From: Chalciporus piperatus
Taxonomy: Eukaryota; Basidiomycota; Agaricomycetes; Boletales; Boletaceae
DNA length: 64,000 nucleotides
Reading direction: 5' to 3'
Assembly: GCA_038093975.1 (NCBI GenBank)
Contig: JBBPTG010000116.1
Coordinates: 1-64,000 of the forward strand
Position numbers and translations under genes: made by a program. Below, piece by piece: positions 16,820 through 28,504 of this stretch. Position 1 is the stretch's first letter; every line of letters starts with the position of its first letter. A model generated the notes under the pieces. It saw nothing but the letters and a program-made list of their open reading frames with translations, did no database searches and was not told where the DNA came from.

Positions 16820-17733
16820 GGTGCGAATGCCAGAGGGATCTCTTGGTCTGGAGGGCGAATTCCATGAGGTATACGATCAAGGAAAGGGGCTATGGTTCAG
16901 CCACTACGTGTTTCAAATTTGAATGTTCGCCGAGTGATAAGCCGCAGCACCTTCTGCCTTTTCCATGAATTTCGCTCAGGTCTTTCCGCTTGGCGCAGAA
17001 CTAGGGGTCTGAGGAGCATATTCGCTAAGATCCTTCCGGAACCGAAAAAAAGTTGGTAATTCTGAAGAACAGAAGACACTGCACGAACCGTTACAAATGT
17101 AGACTCGATGCCGTATACTGACCTTTGGGAACAGGAAACATACATCGCCGTGAACATTGTTACTCGGTGGCAGACGCCCTGGACCGTTTCATTAGGGACG
17201 AATGTAGAAACTTGAGCTTAGTGATGACGAGAGTAGCCATGTTGGGCAGTGTATGACAAAGGAGCAACCAGCAAACTTAGGGTCGCGCTGCCTGGAAAAA
17301 AAACATACACACATGTACTTGTTCCTGAACATGTCTCCGAAGCAGAGCACCCGCTCGGGTCTTGAGAGCGCCTAGGAAATCACCTTATATCGCTTGAGCA
17401 CATCGATGATGCTCACGTCGCGATGAGCGCTTGCCCGAAGGCGTGGGCCAGACATTTCCGTGCCGGCACATTGTATTTCGGGTCAATGGCTCCTTTGTGT
17501 AGTATCCCTCTGGAGCATGCATCTAGTTATTCATGTCGTAAATTTAAAAAAAAATGCCCAGATACTTCACACTGCACAGTGCAAGGGATTCTAAGTAGAC
17601 TCGGAAATACTCGCCAAGGAATTAGGAAATTCGTTGCGTTGGGACTGGATAAACAATCGAACCTATCTCTATCAAAGGTAAGCATAACCCACAGATATGG
17701 ACAGATACATGCCACCTACGCACGGAATGCATG
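16820..17733. other. Intergenic stretch, no gene seen
   Basis: This is 914 bp between the copy B start and the stop of the methyltransferase gene, both minus strand. It contains A-runs at 17044-17050 and 17294-17301. The short open frames on both strands show no recognisable protein. The copy B promoter should be at its left end. Confidence 0.45.
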
Positions 17734-18578
17734 TTACGCAGCCTTGATAAATCTTCCCACACGATGCCAGAACAGATGTTCCTCATCTTCATTCTCCACC
17801 CCCCACAACTCTTCGTGTGCCCACCCACCTGTTTCCTGTATCCACAGGTGAATGGGACGATCAAGTTTGCAGCCATCAAACGCTGCACTCCACAGCGGCG
17901 ACCAAAACGTCTGCCACCAGGCAATGTGAGGCAGCGGGTTTTTAACATGCTCGTAGAAGAGAAACTGCCCACTCGGCTTGAGCACATCGGAGACCAGGGA
18001 TTTGATGGTGTCCTGTGGATCGGAGACTGAACACAACGTCAAGACGGAGACGATTGTGTCGACAGGTTGATAACCGCTTAGAGAGGTAAGAATGGTTGTG
18101 GTGTCTTCGGCACCACATGAGAGGAGGACAAAAGTTCCTGACGCCTCGTTAAATCCGGCTACATCTGCGGCCTGTCGGATTTCATTGTGCATATTGGCGT
18201 TTGGCTCGAGCGCGACGTATTTAGTGACACGGGTCTTGTCGAGATATTTTGCCGTGTGACCATGCCCTTGAAGATCAATGAACATACCGTGAGTCTCTCC
18301 GACAAGAAAACCAGAGTGCTTCAGCACTTACCAGCACCAACATCAAGGACAACCCCATACGCATGCTTAGTTATGAGCGAATGTTTGACTGCTGTACTAT
18401 TTCCGTCAATTCCTGGTCCAAATATTGTCCAAACGTGGGACATGAAGATACGCGAAGTTTCTCTTGGTTGGAGAAGCAACGAAGGTTTGGCCCAGATCCG
18501 CTGCAAGGTGGGCCAGAAGGCAATCTGCATGCATAGGCGAAGATCACCGAGAAGGCTAAATCTCTTGAGTATGGACAT
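17734..18578 (-). CDS. METTL7-like class I SAM-dependent methyltransferase
   Basis: Two exons (18332-18578 and 17734-18266) join in phase to give 259 residues. The splice falls inside the SAM-binding motif I, which reads 'VVLDVGAGHGHTAKYL' after joining. An acidic motif II follows ('VALEPNANMH'), then 'VDTIVSVLTLCSVSD' and 'LKPSGQFLFYEHV'. The C-terminal aromatic block 'WWQTFWSPLWSAAFDGC' and the 'EHV' are typical of the METTL7/thiol methyltransferase-like group. The N-terminal 'LRLCMQIAFWPTL' is hydrophobic enough for membrane association. The substrate cannot be read from sequence. The gene is divergent from AUR1. Confidence 0.75.
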
Positions 18579-19308
18579 CCTGGGCGTGGTGAACGAAAGC
18601 AGGAGAGGTCAGCTTGTGTGAGCCAATCTGTTACGACCTCACTATATTGGGCCCGGGTAAGGCGGCCGCCATGTGGCGAGATAGCGTCGACGACTGGCAA
18701 ACGCAGTGCGAACGCTCAGTTTGTGACTAGTAAGTTTCAAGCTTCAAGGATACAAGTGTTCTCAGAGAAAAGGCATGATGTTGGAATCAGCGCTGGGCCC
18801 GGGACTGGTGACTTCTGAGCACATGGGTTGTAACTTGTCGTTTGCTTGTCGTGCTCAATGACATTGACAACTCGCGGAAGAGCGGCTCATTTTGTCCCTC
18901 GTTTCCCACGGTCTTCTCGGGACTTGTATAGTGGTGTCTTCTGCTCATTCAAGAGAGTCTCAGGGTTTGGGGAGACTAGTGTTAGCTGTCTGAGACTCTG
19001 AGGTTGGCTGGACACAGCTTCAACTGCAGCAAACTCGCAGAAGGCTTTTATACACTGCGTCCGCCCGAAGGTGCAGTAATACGTTCTTCGCCTCAACGTT
19101 TCGCTGAGCAAACATGGATATTCGCAGCTTGCCCACGCGCTGTCTCACCTGGCTCCCTCCAGCCCGCGTGTCACACCCCTTCCCTGATCACCTCCCACTC
19201 AGCATCGCTCAGTAGCTTCGGTATGCTGGTACACTCGCATATCATAATATAATCTCACCACCCCTCCAGTATCCTACGCTATTGTTGTATCGCAGCACAT
19301 ACAACACA
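18579..19308. promoter_or_regulatory. Divergent upstream region of the methyltransferase and AUR1
   Basis: This is 730 bp between two divergent start codons, with no supported coding frame. Just upstream of AUR1 there is a pyrimidine-rich stretch and 'catatcataatataatc' (about 19237-19253), which may be a TATA-like element. Confidence 0.4.
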
Positions 19309-20619
19309 ATGGTGTTTCGTACGAGCGCCTCCGGCCCATTGAGAACGTTTATCTCTGCTTTCCAAGCTGCAGTGGGTCGCCTCGACAAGTCCTTTTCGCC
19401 CGCGGATACGATCACGCGTCTCCAAGCCCATACTTTCGTCAAGTCTGATGTAATCTACATCTTTCATCTAATCCTTGCCATCTTCTGGCTCACTATCATG
19501 GAAGTGCCATCTTTCCCAAGCAAGCTGTTGATTCCTGCCCTCTATACCATCGCCCTCTTAGTCCCCTTTACTTCTCAGTTCTTCATCCCTGCAACACCTG
19601 TGTTTGCCTGGCTCCTCGCATTCTATACTAACCGCTTCATACCCTCTGATCTTCGTCCCGCGGTTCACGTTTTCCTACTCCCCACTCTCGAGTCTGTCCT
19701 CTACGGAGCCAACATATCAGACATCCTCACGCGTTTCACTCATCCAGTCCTCGATATTATCGCTTGGCTCCCATACGGCGTCATACATTACACCTATCCA
19801 CTCGTCCTCTCCCTCCTCTTGTGGTTATTTCGCCCTCCACTCGCACTCAAAACCTGGGCAAAGACCTTTGGCTACATGAACCTTACTGCCGTTCTGACAC
19901 AGATCCTCATTCCCTGCGCAGCCCCCTGGTACGAGGTCATCTACGGTCTCACCCCTGCGACCTACAATACTCCGGGCTCCCCTGGTGGTCTGGCCCGTAT
20001 TGACGCGCTGTTCGGTGGTGACGGTTACCAGACCGCGTTTTCGAATTCGCCGCTCGTCTTTGGCGCATTTCCGAGTTTGCACGCGGGCTGGGCAACGCTC
20101 GGTGCGTTGTTCATCACCCATTTCTGGGATGGAACCGCCAGATACGCCTGGACATACGTTGGCGTGCTATACTGGAGCACCATGTATCTCACGCACCATT
20201 ACCTCATTGACGTGGTAGGGGGTGCCTGCCTGGCCACTGCCTTCTTCTACCTCTTCATGCCCGACGAACTCCGATTACCTGACGGACATGGAGGACGGTC
20301 AAAGTATGAGCAGTACGACCTCGAGGCGCGGCGTCCCGTTGCCGACGAATTCGCAAGCGACACTGCGGAGTCTGCGGATCTGTCTGACGAAGGCGAGCAA
20401 GACAACATCATGTACCGCTCGCCGAACCCTAATGCTGGACAATTCCAGAAGCCAAACTCGGCTCAGCCTGAGGCACCTTCGAAAAAGTCCGCTGGGGATT
20501 CTGGGAGGACGCACCGACACACCGCAAGCATTGCGAGCCTCATCCGCGCTGATGAGCGTGCAGATGGATGGAGTCCTATCGGCAACAAGGGTTTTGTATT
20601 CCCGCCTGTCAATCGGTGA
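19309..20619 (+). CDS. AUR1: Inositol phosphorylceramide synthase catalytic subunit
   Basis: A single exon of 436 codons. The protein has several membrane segments (for example around 'IYIFHLILAIFWLTIM' and 'LYTIALLVPFTSQFFI') and the PAP2/lipid phosphatase-type motifs of Aur1: 'GGLARIDALFGG', 'FGAFPSLHAGWATL' with catalytic His, and 'THHYLIDVVGGACLA' with the second His and Asp. The enzyme moves phosphoinositol from phosphatidylinositol to ceramide in the Golgi. It is essential in fungi, absent from animals, and the target of aureobasidin A. The Met at 19309 ('MVFRTSASG') is preferred over one nine codons upstream because its context 'acacaATG' is better and the extension has no family character. 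The C-terminal 100 residues are hydrophilic and variable. Confidence 0.93.
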   Translation: MVFRTSASGPLRTFISAFQAAVGRLDKSFSPADTITRLQAHTFVKSDVIYIFHLILAIFWLTIMEVPSFPSKLLIPALYTIALLVPFTSQFFIPATPVFAWLLAFYTNRFIPSDLRPAVHVFLLPTLESVLYGANISDILTRFTHPVLDIIAWLPYGVIHYTYPLVLSLLLWLFRPPLALKTWAKTFGYMNLTAVLTQILIPCAAPWYEVIYGLTPATYNTPGSPGGLARIDALFGGDGYQTAFSNSPLVFGAFPSLHAGWATLGALFITHFWDGTARYAWTYVGVLYWSTMYLTHHYLIDVVGGACLATAFFYLFMPDELRLPDGHGGRSKYEQYDLEARRPVADEFASDTAESADLSDEGEQDNIMYRSPNPNAGQFQKPNSAQPEAPSKKSAGDSGRTHRHTASIASLIRADERADGWSPIGNKGFVFPPVNR

Positions 20620-20879
20620 TCTTGATAGAAGATAGTGTTGGACGACGTAGTGGACGCTGGATGATCAAAAACTGTGACTATACGCCGAGCTAGACTCAGT
20701 GGGTTCGAGGATTAGCTGAAGTACTATACCCTGTCAATCGCTCGAGACAATTATAAACCTCCTCGAGGACTTCAACAGTAACCACTTGGATTTGTGACTG
20801 CAGCGATACGACATGTGCAATAATCAGGTATAACTTATATTTCTTCGATTCAAGGATACATATCCGACGGGTCCGAAAA

Positions 20880-22015
20880 CTATCCACTCAAGGAGTATCC
20901 AACATCACCTTTGACGTTGCTCTGCATCTCGATGAGGGCGTCTAGCATCCTTCGACCGTTTTCATCGAGTGTCTCGCGGAAGGTAACCTCCTTCATCCAC
21001 TGCAAACCATGCTGCAGCACGTTGCGGGCGCGGGTCGAGCCGCCCCGGATGTCGCCCATGGTACCATGGAGCGTCGCTCTGCGCTGGCTGGAGTCGTAGG
21101 CAGCACAGTGGAGAATGTTCGAGTTGTAGAATACCGATTCGCCGGCTGTGGACATCAGCGTTGATAATCACATGAAACATAAACACGGAGAGAACGTCAC
21201 TTGCGTTGAAGAGTGAGTTGAATAGCCTCCGGCATGTCCAGCGGGTCTTTGGGCGCCTCTTGGGTCATCGAGAGCGTTCTTTGAGCCTCAGTCCGGGGTA
21301 CCCTGTGCGATTTCGGGACGATGTAAAGACAAGAGTCCTTGTACAGAGCCCTGAAGAAAAGTCATTCGTCTTCAACATACTCGCGGGTTCCGGGGATATA
21401 ATTCAGACTCACGTATTCCATTGGACCTGGCAAGGCGAAGGCAAGGTCAGTGATACGGATCACTTCACAAACGCGGAAAGTATACCCCACTAGACCACAA
21501 TGCAAGAGATTTGATCTCCTCTTCTGCGGTAGCGTTCTCCCGCACATCGTCACGGTGCCATCGCAGGGCAAAGTCATGGTGCAGCGGATTGATGAGAAGA
21601 TTGAACAACTCTATCCCCCAAACGATTCAGTCAGATCCGAGTCCTCGTCACCCACAAGATAAAAAGATCGGATCGGAGACGCACCCATCTGCAATTGAGA
21701 ATCTTCGCAGTCTAGCAACTTGCTTGCAACTCTTCTCAATCCCTTTGAAGTATACCATTGAGCGAATGCAGGCTCGCTGAGGTCTGGATGCATGACGTGT
21801 TGTACACCCCATGAGTCCGGGTCGGACTCGTCGAAGGGTGGGAACTGCTTCCCAACCGTACGGCGATGGGGCCAGATCCCTGTGCGTGTCTTGGTGATGG
21901 CACGGTCGCAGGCATCCTCGAGGGTTTTGAAGTCTTCCGGCGGGACGAGACCGGGTACGACTACGTACCCTTGCTCGTCGTATGTAGCTTTGATGGATGC
22001 GAGGGATTCAGCCAT
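20880..22015 (-). CDS. Phytanoyl-CoA dioxygenase (PhyH) family Fe(II)/2-oxoglutarate oxygenase
   Basis: Exons 21685-22015, 21486-21610, 21413-21426, 21205-21350 and 20880-21145 sum to 882 nt, giving 293 residues. The metal site is visible: 'LRWHRDDVRE' provides the His-x-Asp pair, and 'VFYNSNILHCAAYD' the distal His. Further family text is 'LALWSSGVQWNTALYKDSCL' and 'VPKSHRVPRT'. The third exon is only 14 nt, and the fourth intron uses a GC donor (GCAAGT at 21199-21204, read on the minus strand); both are required to keep the family reading 'LQPGESVFYN'. These enzymes hydroxylate lipids or secondary metabolites; the substrate is unknown. Start 22015 ('MAESLASIKATYDEQGYVV') is chosen over 22048 because it gives the usual short leader. 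Confidence 0.85.
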
Positions 22016-22292
22016 CGTGAATGTGATGGTTGCGGGACAGCCTGACATGGCCTCTTATCAAGGGCTCGCGGCTCACCGGGGCGAGTGCACCCGTGCGTCA
22101 CATCGGGCTCTTGACCGAAGGGCTCCGAAGGGTCATATGATGACCTATAAGTAGTGTCCCGCGATCTGAAATTCTACATGTCATTCAAAAACATTCAACC
22201 TGTCAGCTATCAAACCATGACATATAGGTACACGACACCGCCACGTTTCCCCGCCAACGACGACGGAAAGAGTAGTTTGATTGGTCCTACCC

Positions 22293-25110
22293 CTAGTTTG
22301 ACAGCCGTGCCAAGACCTGCTTCGCAACACGTTGCCAGCCTTCCTCTGCAGCGGCATACGTCGTCGGAAGATCAAAACGCTCCTTCCCAATAACGACCCA
22401 CGCTTCAAACTTGTCATCGTTCTTCATCCGGGCTTGATGAAACGTCGGCGGCTCGCCCCGATTGTGCACGCAGTAGTCTGCAACGAGTCAGGGCACATCG
22501 GGAAAAAAAAGTCAAAGCTCCTGACCAATGAGTCTCTTCACATGAGAGGTGTATTTTGGGATTTGTTCATCGTACGGCGTGACTGTTGCTATATTCGCGA
22601 CAGTCAAAACTCTTGTCTTTGAATCTGCTTTGCAGGCACGCCGGGTCGGTCAACCGCCTACCCAGACTCGCGCAGAGGGACACACCTTGCTCAGTCGTTG
22701 CTCGACCCGAGAATCCAGAGAATTCGGATTCTGCTGAAGACAAAACTTCCCCGGGTTCCAAATCCTCGTGCTCAGCGGAATGATGTAGCGTGGTCGACAA
22801 GGCGCTCGGCCGAGTACGAGATGGTCCTTGATCAGGGGGTGGAACATGAAAAAGATGTGGTCTGCTAGCACCACGCGTTGCAGACGGTTGGTGAGCGCCA
22901 TATCCAACTTGCCCCCGACCCGAATCCCCAAAACGCGGATCAGGCACCGAGGGGTATGGGGCCACAGGCTTTGGTGGGCCATAAGAAGGTCCGTAGTTAG
23001 AGGCTGCAGAATGAACACCAGAGCCACCCTCGTTCCCATTACCTGAGCGAGATTGGTCGGACAGGTAACCTTTGTGGAAACCATGCATCAAACCAATGTC
23101 GCCGGGCCCGGGAACGCTGTGCGTCTGATGGCTATCCTCGTGCAATGTGCCTTTGGTTCCATCGCTTTCATGGCTGCTGCAGAGTTGAGATTCCGCCTCG
23201 CGATGTTTGCCTTTCTTCCTTTTCCGAGCTGGAACATCCTCTTCCAGATCTTCTACTGCGCCAGGTTGCTTTCGCTTTGGCGAAGTCTCCAGAACGTAGT
23301 CACGGATTATGTATGGACTCACGTAGCCGAGGGGCGGGCTCCCTCCTCGGAAGCGGACGAACTCAATGACACCTTGTTCAGCAGCATGGCAGGTAACTGC
23401 GACTTTCGCATCGGCTTTGTTTCGATAGTCACAAGGGATGCGGTAACTTCGAACCTGTTCCGGGGTTGGCATGGTCGAAAGTTTGACCACCAACGTGGCG
23501 CCGAATGCTACCCGTAGAAGTAAGAAAGGAGCAGATAGACACCAGTGAAGGACTGAAGAATTTGTACTAACCATCTCTTTCCCTGTCATAAGTAAAACGG
23601 GGTTGTAGATCATTGGCGATCTTGTTGAGTTCCGAAGTCAAGGTAGGGTAAACCAGGCTCTTCGAAAAGGAATGCATCGTGGGTGTCACTTTAGACTCAA
23701 TGGCTGAAGTGATCGATCGAATATGGTCGCCGACTCCTTGAGACATGGCTTGCAAGCAAACTGCAGCCTTTGCATCTGAGCGCTTAGGAAACCTGGCGTC
23801 CACGAGGTACGCTTTGTAACCTTCGGGCTGCTCCAACTTCAGGAGACATCCGTGCACTGCGGGATTATTGAGCGTAGAAGTAAAAACATCAGATGAAAGA
23901 CTAACAACCAGGTGTACCGCCGGACGTGAAGAAAAATGACATCATCAATTTTCCTCCTCTGGCGCTCTGAACCATCGTGTTAAGCCAACCGGGTGCGTTG
24001 ATCTCGGAGGCGATGCTAGTATCGAAAGATTCAGGAAACGGTCTCGGAAGATATTCGCAGAAATTCTGGAGGGTCCAAGGTGTCCTGATATTGACTGCGC
24101 GTCCCCGTTCTGTGGTATCTGAGAAGGACAAGGGTGTAGGGGAGGTAGGACGAGTTTGACCATTCCCGTGTTTGATAAAATCCAAGACACCTTCAGAAAC
24201 AGCAGCTTTGGCGCATGCCTCTTTTGCTTCTGCATAGTTGTCGAAAGTGTCTTCCGAGAGGTAGGCCCGAACTACATGAGGCGAAAGTTGGATTCGAAGT
24301 GCGCATCCCTGTTCTGAGTACCTTGAGTCAATGAACGACGTGGAAGAGTAGCAAAATTGTGACTGACTGTGCCCCAACTTAGCTTCAAAGAATGCAATCC
24401 AGTGCGGAGTAACCCGCCCAGCACGCCATTCGACACAACACTTTTCGATTTCGTCGATGGCCGAGGTTTCAATTGATTCCATAGAGGATGATGCCACAGA
24501 TTTAGAAACAGCAGCGATGGCTGTTGTGGTTGTCTCGCGCTTTGGTTTGGCTGCATCTCCTTCTCCAACGTTGAGGAATTCCAGAGCACCCATTTCAATG
24601 GCAATCCTCGCTGCCTCTGCTTTTGCCTCATTCTTCTTCGCAAAGACTGGCTGCGTAGCGTATGATCGCTTTACACCGTCTGGCTTATGTATCGTTAGGA
24701 TGCATTGCTTGTCTGTGATTGAAGTCAGGGATGTCGCAAGAGACGTCAGCAAGTCGGTCCAGCTCACTCCTCGAACCGTTCTGTTCGATAAACTCAAATC
24801 TCAACGCGTCCGTGTTTCTGAGCGTTCGTTGACAAGCCTGATGAAGGCGCGTGATTGCATTGGCATCGACTGGCTCGATGGGCTTGGCAAAGCTGGCAGG
24901 AGCCTGAGATGGCACTTCCTGCGCGGGCAGCGTGGGAGGAGAAGGGGGAGACTCGATTGTGTGAAAGGCCTGTGCCGGGCCGGTATTCGCGTCTCCATCA
25001 AGGTACTGTTCGAATGAAAGTGCACCGAGGTTGGCTAGGTTTTGAGAGATGATTTCGAACGTCGCCTGTGAGATTCCAGTTTGCTCGAAGGTTGTCACAC
25101 CGGGGAACAT
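22293..25110 (-). CDS. Basidiomycete protein with repeated dsRNA-binding-like modules
   Basis: This is a multi-exon gene starting 'MFPGVTTFEQTGISQATF' (25110) and ending 'AKQVLARLSN' (stop 22293). At least four segments share a beta-beta-alpha plan: 'TTQPVFAKKNEAKAEAARI'-like text with 'IEMGALEFL', then 'YAEAKEACAKAAVSEGVLDFI', 'RSDAKAAVCLQAMSQGVGDHI' and 'NKADAKVAVTCHAAEQGVIEF'. These look like degenerate double-stranded RNA-binding folds. The last exon (22293-22477) is closest to a true dsRBD: 'GEPPTFHQARMKNDDKFEAW' and then 'TTYAAAEEGWQRVAKQV'. Between modules four and five lies a disordered Pro/Ser/Gly-rich stretch with a basic patch ('PARKRKKGKH'). I know the family only as an uncharacterised Agaricomycete group. 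RNA binding is inferred. The exon near 24330-24390 is uncertain. Confidence 0.65.
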
Positions 25111-25977
25111 GGCAGCTCGATGGGTTCCAGCGATCCAGTTGGTATGACACGACACGTTGGAGCTCGTTGAACGTTGAAGCTTGAGAGCGCTCGAACTCCC
25201 AAACTGTTGCCAACTGTCACGTGGAGGAGCGTCTGCAATATCGAGTCCGAAGTCCCGGTCGTCGCGGTTTCGAACGCCATTGCAAGCAACTTGGGTCTTG
25301 TCTGGACTACATACACCAGCTACAGTCACCACTACCCAACCTGATCCGAGTTTGTCGACCCATGCAGTCGTAGTCAAGGTTGCCATTGACTACGGTGACT
25401 TGGTGACCCACTTTGGGGCTCGCGCGCACTGCACTGCGAGGCCATGACCGATTGTACATTGTCAACTGCGGGAGAGTCGCTCTAGTACAGAAACCGCTGC
25501 AGAACACTGCCTTGCCCTTCGGTGACCCCATGATTAAATTGTCGTTGATGTACGTGATGGAGGAGCGAGACACATTCGGAATGTCAAGATGTCAAGTAGG
25601 CTTGGCAGTTCTCACAAACCCTAGGAAGTGGAGCAACTTGAAACGCGTTGCACCCCAGAACCCAATCAGTGACTAGGAGAGGTGTAAGTTCTATAGTATG
25701 GCCTACTTGAACTCAGCAGTCTGTGAGCAGAAGGAAGAGTCTGTGACCGTTATTTGACTTGTTTGGCGGGCGGTACACTTTGTTGCTGTGCAAGCTATTT
25801 CATCCCATCCCTGTTGTCAAGATCCCCTTTGGATCCCCCCACAAGCGCTACGTACAAAGGCCCCCCATCACTGTCGATACTAATAGAAGCTGGTCCTTCT
25901 CTATACTATTATCGTACACCTCATCCCTCTTTCTGCATCCCCACGAGTCACGATTCCGCCGCCCGTCCTTTGGTGCA
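25111..25977. promoter_or_regulatory. Divergent upstream region of the dsRBD-like gene and the TVP38-like gene
   Basis: This is 867 bp. The frame of the dsRBD-like gene stays open upstream to 25386 without family-like text, so I treat it as 5' leader. The right part is pyrimidine-rich just before the ATG at 25978, as is common in basidiomycete promoters. Confidence 0.4.
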
Positions 25978-27748
25978 ATGAGCGGCTACACACCGCCTGG
26001 TTCCTACTCGAGTCCCGCCGGGTCTGATGGCCGTCACATGGCGAGGACGCCCAGTCCCACACCCAGCGAGATATCTGCCCTCAATAACAAGGTCATGTTC
26101 AACTACAAGGCTTTCTTTCAGCGCGACAAGCTCTTCACAAAGAAGTACTTGAGTATGTCTATACCACGTACTCTGCGAGCTCGCTGATGTGCCTTTACAG
26201 TTTATTATGCGATCGGCATTGTGATCGTCGTCGTCGCTACCCTCCTCATCTTCTATGACAAACAAATCGTGCACGCTATTCAGCCTGCTGCTAATTGGAT
26301 GCATAAGTAAGCCCCAGCCTGTTGGCAACGATGTCCTGTGGCGAGCTGACGCCTCTGACAGCTTACGCTTTGGTTGGCTAATTCCTATCGGCATCTTCTT
26401 CGTCATTTCCTTCCCCCCAGTTCGTCGCCTCCTGATTCATCATCGTATATTTCTCATTATCTCCCACAGCTCTTTGGACACGAAATCTTGGCAATTGTCT
26501 GTGGTTTGGTGTGGGGTGTTTGGGTTGGTTTTGGCATCACTGCTGCGGGGACTTTGCTCGGTGAGATAGGCAACTTCTAGTGAGTACTGACTTATCCTCC
26601 CGTGCTGCTTCCACATACGTTTCGATAGCGTGTTCAGGTATTTCCTGCACTCGCGTGCCGAGAAGGAAGAGAAGAAGAACCTCCAATATGCTTGCCTTGC
26701 CAGGGTTGTTCGCGAAGGTGGCTTCAAAATCGCTGTGATTGTGCGATACAGTGCTGTGCCAGGACACTGTAAGTTCTAGCAATGCAGACGGAACGTTTGG
26801 GATTGACCTCTATCGAAGTTACAACCGCCATTTTTGCGGTTTGTGGGATGAATATATTTGTCTTCATCCTGGCCGCAATTCTATCTATGCCTAAACAGTT
26901 CATCACTGTCTACATTGGAACCTTGATGGAGAGTAGTGCGGATGGTAAATGGTTTCTTTACTGCGTGGAGTCATCCTGATCCGAAACGTAGGGTCTGCCA
27001 CAACTCAAAACAAAATTGCCAGTTATGTGGTAGGAGCGGTCACCCTTCTAGTGACGATCGCAGCGATGTGGTATATCACAAGGGAAGTAAACAGAGTAAA
27101 GCCTGACATCATTTATGTCCGGCGGAAAGCTCGGTGAGTTACATATCTGCCCTTATGGGCAAGCATTAAATCTTCCATAGTCAAGAGAAGTTCCACGGAG
27201 ATGGCCTATACCAAAACAGTGGCATCAACGGATCAAATGACGACGCTGTATTCAATCCCAATGCCTCAGATATCAACCTCACCACGCCACTTACCCACTC
27301 GGATGCTCCGTATGATCCGCCTTACCAACGATGGGATCAAGAAGGTCGCGCTATTGGGTATGTACCAGATCCCCAAGTACTTGCTCCTCAGCCTCGCCGA
27401 GCCAACAACTCTTTGGGCGCTGCTCTTGTTGCCCCTTCTCGCACCGGCAGTGGTGCGGGAAGCGCTCGACCGCGCCAGGAAAGCACGGATACAGTGGGGT
27501 GGGAACTAAAGACGAATGCCGCTGACGGGCAAGCATATCCAATGCATACCATACCTGAACCCACCCTCCACAACCCCTTCGATAATGAAATCTCAGGAGC
27601 AATCATCTCTCCCATCGCCCCCTCTCTGGAACCTGCACAAGCTGCGTCTCCCGTCGAGGAATATGCCTTCAGTTCTCAACACCACAGCTTCGCAGGAGGA
27701 AATCAACCTCAGAGAGCATTTTCACCCCCACCTCCTAGTTATCGATGA
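25978..27748 (+). CDS. TVP38: TVP38/TMEM64-family (VTT/DedA-like) Golgi membrane protein
   Basis: Eight exons (25978-26152, 26201-26306, 26362-26419, 26470-26579, 26629-26768, 26819-26944, 26992-27133, 27181-27748) sum to 474 codons plus stop. A hydrophilic N-terminus is followed by membrane segments: 'IGIVIVVVATLLIFY', 'WLIPIGIFFVISFPP', 'LAIVCGLVWGVWVGFGI' and 'VVGAVTLLVTIAAMWY'. The VTT-domain hallmarks are there: 'SFPPLFGHEILAIVCG', 'GTLLGEIGNFYVFRYF', and 'IVRYSAVPGHFTTAIFAVCG'. Yeast Tvp38 is a late Golgi protein, and the wider family contains lipid scramblase-like proteins. The C-terminal 190 residues are a disordered Pro/Ser/Asn tail, much longer than in yeast. Confidence 0.82.
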
Positions 27749-28504
27749 TCAAATCGACACATCATTTTTCCATCTCTTCGTGTTTGTGGATCGTACGGAA
27801 CCAGGCCTCCCCGTAGTCTCATACTTGCCACAGTCTTGTCGGACCAGTTTGACATCATCATCGCCTTTTCAATCTCCCACTCGTTTTTGCACACTCCCTC
27901 TCACTGAGTGCCATGTGTCCATAGCCATAGTCCCTAAGTTATAGTTGATAGCGCCCTTGGAGCACCTGTATTCATGGCTTGCACATAAAGATTACCATTA
28001 ACTTTTAAGTAAGACGGACAAATATACCATTTCCTCCTGCAATGTGAACAACAGACCTTGCGGAGATGCGAATCTGTGTGGGAAAGGTACATTATGTCTG
28101 TCAACACTGCCATGACTCTATTATCATGATGCAATGCTCAGTGTCTTCCCACTCCACTTATCGGCGGTGGCCCTTGGCCAGCCCTGGCTCATGTTGTCCT
28201 CGGCAAGAAGCATTGGTATTAAAAAGGACACCCATGCTATTTCCCGTCTAGTATACCCATAGGGACGAACGAGTCTTAATCCAAGCCGGGACCCACTGTC
28301 AATCTCGACTGCTGGCCCCGTCCAACTGGTAGGACGGCTTCGCTGCGAGTCTCCTCGCCGGCTGACACCTAATCCGAGTCTGCGTTCAATAGACTTTCAC
28401 GATAGTCTGTCTAGGGTACGCTCACCAGTAAGTGTCACTCATTCACTGCGGTCTATTGTGCCGCTGATGGCTGAACAGCATGTGTGGTGATGATGGTCGA
28501 TACA
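27749..28504. other. Intergenic stretch, no gene seen
   Basis: This 756 bp lies between two plus-strand genes. I looked for tRNA-like folding in 28250-28440 and found none. The short frames have no recognisable protein. Confidence 0.45.

Noticed and set aside
28250..28440. GC-rich stretch with short dyads that hinted at a tRNA
   Set aside because: No acceptor stem, no B-box and no anticodon arm could be found.
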